Of a DNA stretch of 13,919 bases, positions 1-7,122 are shown one piece after another. The first letter of the stretch is position 1. The number at the start of each line of letters is the position of its first letter. This DNA is from Chromera velia (Eukaryota > Sar > Chromeraceae), in contig JAHBMJ010003022.1 in the NCBI GenBank assembly GCA_018398765.1, positions 1-13,919 of the forward strand, read 5' to 3'. The notes below the pieces were generated by a model. It was not told the origin of the DNA, searched no databases, and saw nothing but the letters and a program-made list of their open reading frames with translations. A program made the translations under genes and the position numbers.

Positions 1-61
1 CTCAAAATTTCTTGAAGGACGGCTGTGTGGCTCGGTGAATTACACTATGCAAGGCCGGATG

Positions 62-160
62 CATGCTGTCTAAACCTGCCTGGGGCGCCTGGAGCATCCC
101 AGGCATGCCCCAGGCGGCCCGTCAGGGCTGCCTACGGCGACCCCAGGTGGTTTTGCCTAA
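62..160 (-). repeat. Left arm of a diverged inverted-repeat pair, with hairpins
   Basis: Positions 62-76 (CATGCTGTCTAAACC) are the exact reverse complement of 880-894. The GC-rich stretch inside this arm also aligns, with many differences, to 795-860 when reverse-complemented. The arm holds two stem-loops: 78-86 pairs with 107-115 (GCCTGGGGC/GCCCCAGGC, with an inner GCCTGG/CCCAGGC stem), and 113-120 pairs with 125-132 around a GTCA loop. The arms may be the decayed ends of a ~0.85 kb element. I see no clear target-site duplication. Confidence 0.55.
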
Positions 161-304
161 GTTTATATAGAGCTGCGCCCCAGACAGTTGTTGAGAGTTG
201 CCTGGGGCGAAGGTCAGTGCCAAAGACCTTGTCGTCACGAACCACGGTGCACGTGCCCGACCGGGTTCGCGCGAGGGACGTGCCGACGCGACCTCACGAT
301 CTAA

Positions 305-535
305 ATAGAGGGGGGTGAGGCACCAATTCTAGGAAAGGAGAATATAAGTCCTTGTCATGATCAGGATACTGACATTATCGATGTGGAGTCCGAAGCCCCT
401 GAACAGAAACAGAAGCAGTCCTTTGCGGCTTCCAGGAAGAAAGCGAAGGAACTTGACAACAGTCACCATCATGATGATGAGGCAGAAGATTTTGAGCTTG
501 TCTGGGAGGTGCCAATCCAAGTAAACAAAAAGTGA
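305..535 (+). CDS. Exon-like open frame, acidic low-complexity tail, unidentified
   Basis: The plus-strand frame is open from just after a TAA near 302 to the TGA at 533-535. It has no in-frame ATG, so if real it is a terminal exon or a fragment. The translation is hydrophilic: a Asp/Glu-rich part (CHDQDTDIIDVESEAPEQ), a Gln/Lys/Arg-rich part, a run of three His then two Asp, and an end reading EDFELVWEVPIQVNKK. This composition is unlike a random frame and resembles the acidic tail at 7773-7934. The opposite-strand frame over the same bases is strongly hydrophobic and is more likely its shadow. No family is recognised. It sits between the inverted-repeat arms at 62-160 and 795-894, so it could be a remnant of that element's protein or of a host exon. 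Confidence 0.3.
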   Translation: MEGGEAPILGKENISPCHDQDTDIIDVESEAPEQKQKQSFAASRKKAKELDNSHHHDDEAEDFELVWEVPIQVNKK

Positions 536-539
536 CACA

Positions 540-780
540 TGCAACTTTGCATTGTTTATAAACTTATCGCAGAGTGGAAATTTACTTTGGAAAATTATTC
601 AGAAAATTTGATTTAATTCTTTTCTATAAAATAATATCTAGAATTATATAAAAATTTTGATTTATTGATTCAATTTGAAACATTGTAAATAAATCTTTAA
701 AGTTGCATTCAGATACTAAATCCTAGAATAAAGGCATTTTTAAACTTTTTTCAACGTTTTTCACACTATAGAGAGAATGC
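540..780. other. AT-rich spacer, no gene seen
   Basis: This stretch is strongly A/T-rich with stops in all frames. It could be a 3' untranslated region or an intergenic spacer of the frame ending at 535. No hairpin or repeat stands out. Confidence 0.5.
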
Positions 781-794
781 AGAAAGATCCCCTG

Positions 795-894
795 ACTGCC
801 TGGGGTGCCGCAGGTGGTCCGTAAGGACCGCCTTGGGAAGGTCGGGCCGCCTGGGATCAGCGCAAGCAGTCATTCTGAAGGTTTAGACAGCATG
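795..894 (+). repeat. Right arm of the diverged inverted-repeat pair, with hairpin
   Basis: This arm ends in GGTTTAGACAGCATG (880-894), the exact reverse complement of 62-76. It begins with TGCCTGGGGTGCCG, similar to the GC-rich part of the left arm. A stem-loop pairs 813-820 with 825-832 around GTAA. A GATCCC (786-791) and GGGATC (853-858) pair could close a larger fold. Against the left arm, one stem position changes from C-G to T-A with pairing kept. Confidence 0.5.
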
Positions 895-1198
895 GCCGGA
901 TGAGACGACGCTGGGTCGCGTCAGCGCTTGTACTTTCTTGGGAGAAGGGGTGTGCGAGAATGTATGTAAGACGGAAGAGATCTTCAGCACTGGGGGACGC
1001 CTCTGCGTTGCCGCAAACATCAGACATCTAGCTGTGAAGGCCCGCTCCCTCGAACATGTTTTGTACAGCGGAAAGCCTAAGAACAGGGGGGTCTATCGAA
1101 AGACCAACTTTACAAGTCAGCATGTTTCATATTTTTTTTATGTCAGTGCAACGCAATGTTTTCATTTATGCCCTGCAACGGTTTGGCTAGCTCAGTGA
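887..1198 (+). CDS. Possible short coding frame, unidentified
   Basis: The frame is open from after a TAG at 884-886 to the TGA at 1196-1198, about 100 codons, without an in-frame ATG near its start. The first two thirds have a mixed, protein-like composition, including Cys-containing stretches and KTEEIFSTGGRLCVAANIRH. The last third, over a T-rich stretch, is hydrophobic and less convincing. No family is recognised and no splice structure is clear. It could equally be a chance frame next to the inverted repeat. Confidence 0.2.
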   Translation, partial: TAWPDETTLGRVSACTFLGEGVCENVCKTEEIFSTGGRLCVAANIRHLAVKARSLEHVLYSGKPKNRGVYRKTNFTSQHVSYFFYVSATQCFHLCPATVWLAQ

Positions 1199-1563
1199 CC
1201 ACAGATTTTGTTCGCTTTTAAGAGTCGCTTTCTTTGGCTATGGAGAGTATTTTACAACATTTTACTGGAACCTTCTGCTCTCGGATATTTCTCTGAAACA
1301 CAGATTTTTGAATATCCTACCGCTGCAAAGAAGTATCGTATGTTCATTGCCGTCTGTGTAGATTAGCTGCAGTATAAAAAAAAAATACCATGCAACGGTC
1401 CTCCAATTTTTTTACTTTACATGATGCTCCGCGTCTCTTTATTAATACAGGTACCTCGTAGGAGTAGCTAGAGGGCTAGCAGCCCTACATAAGAAAGGAT
1501 TTTGCACACCACGATTTTTCAGCTACCAGCCCCAAGGGTAGCAAGAAGACAACAACATGATGG
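1199..1563. other. Non-coding stretch with two small hairpins
   Basis: No gene is seen. Two short stem-loops are present: AGGGCT (1472-1477) with AGCCCT (1481-1486), and GCTACC (1522-1527) with GGTAGC (1537-1542). There is also a short poly-A run near 1377-1386. Confidence 0.4.
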
Positions 1564-2150
1564 TGTTACGGTCTACTCAGACCGCAACTTAAGTCTTTGA
1601 TTATTCTGAGACGTTTTGCTGTCTGTGTCCTTTGGCAGACATCAGGAGAACCACAATGGATGAAATGTGAGCACTGCCAGGGTGCAGACTGAGAAGCGGA
1701 AGGTCTCGGGTTCGATTCCCACCTCCATCTCTTTTGCCTAACTTTCACAAGAAGCCGATTAATCGGTTCTGTATCAGTTAAGGCAAAGTATGTCAAACTT
1801 GATACACTTTCAAAAATGAAAGTCTGTCAAACATGATACACTTACATAATTAATACACTTTCACAATTGGTAACCTTTGCAGGAAACAAGCATAAAATGC
1901 AATTTTGAAAAAGAAAAAAAAAGAAAGAATCGATTAAAAACTTGACTTCGGAGTAACAGAATTGAATCCCAAATCGAGTTGACTTACCTTCTGGAAGAAT
2001 TGACTTGAAGCGATCTGAACCGACCTTCACTGACTTCAATAACACTGAGTGAATAATTGAAAGATATATTCAACTCCAATTCTAGTTCTATTCTTCTGTT
2101 TCGGCTTCATCTGACCTACTGAGTCCGGAGGAGCACGGAACATGTGGTGA
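1564..2150 (+). mobile_element. tRNA-derived repeat (SINE-like), copy 1
   Basis: This is one of three copies of a ~580 bp repeat (others 4140-4719 and 7123-7706), given here in the sense of its tRNA-like part. From left: a terminal stem-loop CGGTCT-ACTC-AGACCG (1569-1584); a tRNA-like block with a perfect Pol III B box, GGTTCGATTCC, at 1709-1719, and a possible GCAC/GTGC D-stem upstream; the 12 bp palindrome CCGATTAATCGG (1755-1766); short repeats of GTGTATCA type; an A-rich tract (1905-1928); and a conserved end reading ctgacctactgagtccgg...gtggtga. A full cloverleaf cannot be folded because the anticodon and T stems are degenerate, so this is not a working tRNA gene. There is no 3' poly-A tail, which is unusual for a SINE. 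It lies head-out, inverted relative to copy 2. Confidence 0.8.
1709..1719 (+). promoter_or_regulatory. Pol III B-box consensus in the tRNA-like head (copy 1)
   Basis: GGTTCGATTCC matches the eukaryotic tRNA T-arm/B-box consensus exactly. The equivalent positions on the minus strand are 4563-4573 (one change: GGTTCAATTCC) and 7551-7561 (intact). Whether any copy is transcribed cannot be read from the sequence. Confidence 0.7.
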
Positions 2151-4139
2151 TAATACAGGAATAATCGATTGAACAAAGATTATTGAAAGAGTCATCTATT
2201 ATTCAATATTTATTCACCGTTCTCCCATACATACAGAGGGTATAGATGGTAGAGGAGGAAGGCTGCGTGAGGGAGTTATATTTCGGAATACAGATTAACT
2301 CTGTGTGTATGGTAGGAAGGGTAGAGTGCGTAGGGAAGGCACGGTAGGCTGGGAAGGACGGTAGGGCGGCAGGGATAAAAGATAATGGGCGTCGAGGCTC
2401 AAGTAGCAAGGCAAGATAGATATGTTGGGAAGATTGGGTTAGGAATCGTAGAAAGACTTAGTAATTTAAATATCATACCTTGAGCCTCTATGCCCCCTTC
2501 ACCACCTTCCTCCCTACTACATATGCACAGTGTGTGTGGGCGTAGGGAAGGAAGATTGGTAAGTAAAATAGAAGAGTTACATAGGAAGGTAACGATACTC
2601 AGTATAAAACAGTTACTCTGTCATACATACTAACCAAAGATTATTGAAAGAGTCATGCCGTCCCACACACACAGAGTTAAGTTAGCAGGGTGAGCACAGA
2701 TCTTCGATCAATAACTTTACTAGGACTGTTTGATATCATATGTTACGTTAATAATATTTACCCCACACATATAGAGTTAATAGGAATAGGTGATTCATTA
2801 TTATAATTATTCATTATCATTTCTACCTTCATATTCCCAAGTAACCTTGCTCACTCAGAATAGAACTGGGGTAAAACAGTTTTTCTATGGGATCTATCGT
2901 TCAGTCTCTCCCAGACACACAGAGTTAATAGGAATAGGTGATAGCGGCAGGCATTGGGATTAGAAAGGGCATAAACGGTTTGTAATAACGATTTCTCCCA
3001 CAAATAGCTATGCCACCGTCCTCACAGCCCCTACCGCTGCCGCCCTACCGTCCCTCCCACACATCTATGCTATCAACTCAATTATTATTATCCATTATTA
3101 ACTACCAAACCTTCCAGCATAGCTACATACAGTTGACAGAGACAGAAAGATACTATTAGTAGGGTAGGTAGGATATGCGGTAGACCTGGTTATTCTGTGT
3201 GTGTGGGCAGGGATATTTGTGTGTATAAGGGGTAATAGTGTTCTACCAATAATCCCACACACACAGAGTTAACTTAACTTAGGACTCACAGATAAACCCT
3301 TCCTATCACACACACAGAGTTAATAGGAATGTTTGCCCGTTTCACCCCACTTACCCCAACTCTACATAGTATACTGCTAACTTAACTCTGTGTGTGTGGG
3401 CAGGGATATTTGCTGGGATAGGAATTTAAATCACAAGCTTTCCTCCTGAGTTTCCTACCTACCTATGTGTTATCTGTGTGTGTAGGCAGGGATATTTGTG
3501 TGTATAAGGGGTAATAGTGTTCTACCAATAATCCCCCACACACAGATAACACAGAGTGTACACAGAGAGATGTGATGAGTAGGAGGGACGGCAGTATTGG
3601 GCGTTGGGAGTTATAGATGAATAAGGCTATAAATATGAATCACGGTATGATGATAGCAATTGGTATTTCACCAAAGATATCGACTTTCCCACTCTACCTG
3701 TCCCACCCCATATATCCCACACACACAGATAACATAGATAGGGGTGAAACAGTTATTTTTCCACGCCTGCTGGGCAAAGCCACTTTCACCTTCTACCTTT
3801 CCTACCCAATATCCCTGCCCACACATACAGATAACACAGAGTGAATAATATTTGAATTTCTAATCAGATAAGGTAATCTGTTATCATCAATTCCACCATC
3901 TATCCCACCTTCCTGTCTAAGCTATAAATCTTTGTTATTTATTATCTATTATTCAATATTTATTCACCGTTCTCCCACACACACAGAGTTAAGTTAGCAG
4001 GGTGAGCTGGGATGGATGAGTTGAGTTACCGGGGGTTCACAGTTATTCAGTATGATCAGTAGCTGAGTGTGATGATGGATGGGTGGGCACGATGAATGGT
4101 ATGTGAACAAGAGATTTCACAGAAATACTTCACAGTGTT
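2151..4139. repeat. Cluster of short CACACAGAG(TTAA)/CACACAGATAAC repeats in both orientations
   Basis: A ~15-19 bp motif, CCCACACACACAGAGTTAA, or its reverse complement recurs more than a dozen times with variation (for example near 2289, 2662, 2761, 2910, 3195, 3254, 3306, 3385, 3474, 3540, 3717, 3822 and 3975). Variants replace the TTAA end with GATAAC. Larger units are repeated too. A 62 bp block at 3195-3256 recurs at 3474-3535 with one difference, and its first 25 bp recur at 3388-3412. A 34 bp block at 2194-2227 recurs exactly at 3944-3977. TAGGAATAGGTGAT follows the motif at two sites (2778, 2929). The copies lie between two inverted tRNA-derived repeats. No coding region is seen in this interval. 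Confidence 0.75.
3469..3550. repeat. 82 bp inverted-repeat unit within the cluster
   Basis: GTTATCTGTGTGT (3469-3481) is the exact reverse complement of 3538-3550, enclosing a non-repetitive core shared with 3195-3256. This is the clearest example of how the short motifs are arranged, as miniature foldback units. Confidence 0.65.
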
Positions 4140-4719
4140 CATGTTCCGTGCTCCTCCGGACTCAGTAGGTCAGACGAAGCTGAAACAGAAGAATAGAACT
4201 AGAATTGGAGTTGAATATATCTTTCAATTATTCACTCAGTGTTATTGAAGTCAGTGAAGGTCGGTTCAGATCGCTTCAAGTCAATTCTTCCAGAAGGTAA
4301 GTCAACTCGATTTGGGATTCAATTCTGTTACTCCGAGGTCAAGTTTTTAATCGATTCTTTCTTTTCTTTTTTTTCAAAGTTACATTTTATGCTTGTTTCC
4401 TGCAAAGGTTACCAATTGTGAAAGTGTATCAATTATGTAAGTGTATCATGTTTAACAGACTTTCATTTTTGAAAGTGTATCAAGTTTGACATACTTTGCC
4501 TTAACCGATACAGAACCGATTAATCGGCTTCTTGTGAAAGTTAGGCAAAAGAGATGGAGGTGGGAATTGAACCCGAGACCTTCCGCTTCTCAGTCTGCCA
4601 CCTGGCAGTGCTCACATTTCATCCATTGTGATTCTCCTGATGTCTGCCAAAGGACACAGACAGCAAAACGTCTCAGAATAATCAAAGACTTAAGTTGCGG
4701 TGTGAGTAGACCATAACAC
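4140..4719 (-). mobile_element. tRNA-derived repeat (SINE-like), copy 2
   Basis: This is the same family as 1564-2150 but in the opposite orientation, with its tRNA-like block on the minus strand (B-box equivalent 4563-4573). By eye it differs from copy 3 at about 16 of ~575 positions, of which about 14 are transitions. The terminal stem-loop is damaged here (GGTGT opposite AGACC). Read on the plus strand it contains CAGAAG|GTAAGT (donor-like, 4297-4302) followed by a long T/C tract ending in CAAAG (4379). The outer end, ATAACAC, merges with an 81 bp tandem repeat beginning at 4712, which blurs the boundary. Confidence 0.8.
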
Positions 4720-4840
4720 ATGCCCCCTCCTCAATAAGGCGCTTCCACGCGCCTTTAAAACTACTGTCGTCTCCTTCGCCTTCAAAGTATGACATAACAC
4801 GTGCCCCTCTCTTGCGAAGGCAGTTCCACGCGCCTTCAAT
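4712..4840 (+). repeat. 81 bp tandem unit with GCGCC stem-loop, two copies
   Basis: CATAACACATGCCCC...TTCCACGCGCCTT (from 4712) recurs as CATAACACGTGCCCC...TTCCACGCGCCTT (from 4793), a period of 81. The first unit has a perfect 7 bp stem, AAGGCGC (4736-4742) with GCGCCTT (4749-4755). The second keeps a GAAGGC/GCCTTC stem. Part of the first unit overlaps the end of tRNA-derived copy 2. Confidence 0.65.
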
Positions 4841-5270
4841 TCCACAGAGTTGTACCGAGTTCTTGTTTGCCCCTCGATAGGCTTAAAAAGGATCCACAGG
4901 TGTCTTCACTTTCCAGTCTGCTCGTCGACAAAGTTTCATTAAGTCCCGGTGCCTGAGGTTCTTGCTATCCTAATCTACGCGTTGACGCCTACTTAACTTT
5001 CATTCATTTCACCAGCCAGCTATCAGCCAATCAAAGCGGCGCAAAAGCTTCCGAAAGAGACAAAAATAGATATTTCGCCTTTGCATACAGTCACCGTGAC
5101 TGGGTGGTGTTTTATGGATTCAGTGTTTCTCAATAATGTTTAAATTCTCACACACAGTCAACAGCGGCCACTTCATTCCTAAGACTTTCCTTTAACTCAG
5201 TTTCTTTGCTTCGATTACACTGATTCATCAGTGTATCCTCTAAACCTTTGTTTTGATCTCACTCCTTGAG
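4841..5270. other. No gene identified; possible upstream or intron sequence
   Basis: I see no convincing frame here. The stretch from about 5195 is pyrimidine-rich and ends in CTCACTCCTTGAG at 5270, which could act as a splice acceptor for the coding-like block that follows. Confidence 0.35.
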
Positions 5271-5456
5271 GTGCGTTGCTTTGGAAGCTCGATCATTCGC
5301 TTCATGATCGGCGATTGTCTGCGTCTAATCCTTTCACCTTCTCACTTTCTGTCGAGAAGAACGGTGCGACCGGGGCTTACCGACTACAGAGAGAGCCCGG
5401 CCACGCGGCAGCAGTCACATTTGGTCACACTTTTGATCACACTTTGTCTTTCAAAG
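5271..5456 (+). CDS. Exon-like coding block, unidentified
   Basis: A plus-strand frame opens after TGA at 5267-5269 and reads with protein-like composition through LSVEKNGATGAYRLQREPGH and then alternating His/Thr/Phe residues, to a donor-like AAAG|GTCAGG at 5456/5457. A pyrimidine-rich stretch ending in TTGAG (5270) precedes it as a possible acceptor. The frame stops shortly after 5456, which fits an exon end. The next block (5457-5785) is open in another frame, so either an intron or a frameshift separates them. An intron confined to the gap would be very short. No family is recognised. Confidence 0.35.
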
Positions 5457-5785
5457 GTCAGGCCTGCCGTTCCCTCGGGGGCATCAGATTGGCCTAGCAC
5501 TGTGCCTTGTGCATCTTGCACATCTGATGGATCTCAACACCCCGGCTCGACTTTGAGATCGAAAGATCCAGTCTTGTTAGCATCAGAAAGCGTTACAGTT
5601 CACACCAGAAAGAACTCATTCAGCTCTGCTCTCTCAGAAAGAAATCCCGACGACTTGATTGAGCAACCAAGAGTGGTTGTTGGGCCGTGGCACACTCAGC
5701 CTTCTGCTGAATGCCCATACCTTTCGCGTCGTCCGTTTCGGATGCAAGAGGTCAATCGCACCAAGGTGCCAACCACAGTGAATGG
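5457..5785 (+). CDS. Exon-like coding block, Ser/Pro-rich, unidentified
   Basis: A plus-strand frame, open overall from 5253 to 5981, has a convincing protein-like stretch here. It is Ser/Thr/Pro-rich and then charged, including LSERNPDDLIEQPRVVVGPW and RMQEVNRTKVPTTVNG. The frame's first in-frame ATG is at 5304, but the upstream part looks better in the other frame. The good composition stops at AATGG|GTATGT (5785/5786), a donor-like site. It is followed by a poly-T tract and GTGTGCACACAG (acceptor-like, 5853), after which the frame becomes hydrophobic and repetitive. The product is unknown. The nearest downstream block (6016-6438) does not join in phase using the obvious sites. Confidence 0.35.
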
Positions 5786-6015
5786 GTATGTATTATGGCG
5801 GCCAGTCCATGCATATGATTGGTCTGTTTTTTTTTTTTTGTGTGTGCACACAGTTGTCTCGAGTCTGGCATATATATCATCCCACCACATACTAAGTCTT
5901 ACTTCACACACACCTTTTTCACCCAATCTTCCATTCCCCAACAAAAGGTTTTTTTATCGATACATAAGCAACTTATCCTGAGCCTCCTAAGGCTTGCTCC
6001 ATCGTCGCCAGCTAG

Positions 6016-6438
6016 CAAGAGGTCCAAGCTCCAGCGAGGTCCAGAAGTTCCACAGTTCCAATCCAATGGTCGCTCCATCCGTTGTTTCAGTTTGCAGAGA
6101 AGGCTGATTCTCAGAGGGATGTTGACCCCCACAGAGGCGCTCGTACCTGTACGAGACTGCTATTATTTTCCTTAGAGGGTTTATGGGGAGGAGTTTCATC
6201 TGCGAGTGCAGAGGTTGCTGTTCGATTCGGGAAAGAACTGCTGGCTTGACAAAAAAGGTCAGTCATTTTCGGTCATGCGGCGTCTCGTGATAATTTGGTT
6301 GCATGCATATGCCCCGGTATTCCACCGCACGGCGGGGGAGGAGTCACGCGCCCGGGCCCAAAGAAACAATTGACCCTGCGGTATTTGGATTCAGCGCGTG
6401 AAGGTCAGTCAATTATTTTTGGCGAGAGTCTTATATAA
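6016..6438 (+). pseudogene. Coding-like block with one internal TGA, unidentified
   Basis: Between TAG at 6013-6015 and TAA at 6436-6438 this frame has one stop, TGA at 6247-6249, over 139 sense codons. Both sides have protein-like composition. Upstream it reads FAEKADSQRDVDPHRGARTC and then GGVSSASAEVAVRFGKELLA up to the stop. Downstream, QKRSVIFGHAASRDN, a Pro/Gly-rich turn, and LRYLDSAREGQSIIFGES. It has no in-frame ATG at its start, so it would be an internal exon or a fragment. Competing frames contain splice-like signals (ATTATTTTCCTTAG at 6175, AAAG|GTCAGT at 6257, GAAG|GTCAGT at 6403), so an intron covering the TGA is possible. I do not recognise the family. It may be a decayed mobile-element protein. 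Confidence 0.4.
6300..6307. promoter_or_regulatory. TGCATGCA octamer
   Basis: This palindromic octamer occurs here, at 8886-8893 and at 12958-12965. GCATGC motifs are known binding sites of some ApiAP2 factors and are enriched upstream of genes in coccidia. Function here is only inferred, and two of the three sites lie in coding-like sequence. Confidence 0.2.
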
Positions 6439-6544
6439 CCTTTCCTCTTAATTCTGTATTGTTTTACCAATGTCTGTCTCGGGAGCGCAAGCTCTACATG
6501 GTACTGAGGCTGGGATAGAAAAGAGAGAAACGAAGAAAAATGAA

Positions 6545-6642
6545 CAGCGCTTCGCGGTTTGCTCTGGTTTTCTTTGGGTGTCTTTTTCAAAGGACAGAAG
6601 AGGGAAGAAAACGAAAATTCAGCAGCGCTTCGCGGTTTGCTC
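6545..6642 (+). repeat. 20 bp perfect direct repeat, 78 bp apart
   Basis: CAGCGCTTCGCGGTTTGCTC occurs at 6545-6564 and 6623-6642. The A/G-rich sequence before each copy also matches loosely, so this may be a diverged tandem unit of 78 bp (26 codons). It lies between coding-like blocks and could be intronic. Confidence 0.6.
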
Positions 6643-6676
6643 CGTTTTGATGTGATTTTTCTCCAAGTCAAGGGTG

Positions 6677-6836
6677 ACGGTCCTCTCAACTCGAGGGGCT
6701 CTTTGTGGTTGACGAAGGCGTTAGAGCGTACCAGAAGCTGGGTGTGAACGCGTGCCGATGTGGATGGAGTTCAGAAGGAAGAAAAGGAAGTCCGGGGACA
6801 GCAGGGTCCAAAGGAGTGACAGCTGCCCACACACAG
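6677..6836 (+). CDS. Exon-like coding block, unidentified
   Basis: After a TGA at 6674-6676 the frame is open and reads LEGLFVVDEGVRAYQKLGVN followed by a Gly/Ser/Lys-rich part ending AAHTQ at a donor-like ACACAG|GTGAAG (6836/6837). Removing 6837-6901, which ends in GCGCTTGCAG, would join it in phase to the frame of 6902-7001. A second frame with ATG at 6758 (MWMEFRRKKRKSGDSRVQ..., stop 6884-6886) overlaps it and is also coding-like, so the frame choice is uncertain. The minus-strand frame 7129-6686 is probably a shadow. Confidence 0.35.
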
Positions 6837-6901
6837 GTGAAGTGTCTTCTGAAAGGTCTCCAGCGAGTGGCAGAAGGAACTGCTAGATCCAGCGCTTGCA
6901 G

Positions 6902-7001
6902 GTGTGTTTGAATGAAGAGAACTCTTTGGTGTCGGTTCCTGAAGAGGAGTGGTCGGCCGTACAGTTCGACCTTCTCTCTCAGTCTCTTATTGGGGGTTCC
7001 G
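6902..7001 (+). CDS. Exon-like coding block, acidic, unidentified
   Basis: It is preceded by an acceptor-like CTTGCAG and followed by a donor-like TCCG|GTAAGG. It reads VCLNEENSLVSVPEEEW then SAVQFDLLSQSLIGGSG. In the same frame a TAA follows at 7019-7021, inside the putative intron, which would end at the strong acceptor-like TTTCGCTCTTTGCAG near 7098. After that acceptor the sequence runs for only ~25 bp before tRNA-derived copy 3 begins at 7123. The composition and flanking signals make a genuine exon plausible. The product is unknown. Confidence 0.4.
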
Positions 7002-7122
7002 GTAAGGAAGAGAGTTTCTAAAGTTGCCTGAATAGAAATCTTCCAAGTGTCTGTGCTGAGAAACTCGATTGGTCTCCAGCTAGTTTCGCTCTTTGCAGGT
7101 TGTGTTCGACTCTCGCTGGTTG

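Noticed and set aside
25-318. 97-residue plus-strand frame
   Set aside because: It starts in the inverted-repeat arm, is Arg/Pro/Cys-rich as expected from GC-rich hairpins, and shows no domain.
1640-1735. A working tRNA gene
   Set aside because: The B box is perfect, but the anticodon stem and parts of the T and acceptor stems do not pair, and the block is embedded in a repeated element.
1566-1796. Minus-strand 76-residue frame as a gene
   Set aside because: It is the antisense reading of the tRNA-like block, repeated in all three copies of the family.
1564-2150. Helitron identity
   Set aside because: The terminal hairpin is suggestive, but the end following it reads GTAACA rather than CTRR, and no 5' TC / A-T insertion context is shared by all three copies.
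2151-4139. CRISPR-like array
   Set aside because: Repeats occur in both orientations with irregular spacing and variable length, and the context is eukaryotic.
6247-6249. TGA as a selenocysteine codon
   Set aside because: There is no recognised selenoprotein family and no SECIS-like element that I could identify downstream.
6176-6257. Aspartic protease motif (LLFDSGKN) of an LTR retroelement
   Set aside because: Only the FDSG core matches, the frame is short, and another frame over the same bases reads better; there are no LTRs or other pol motifs nearby.
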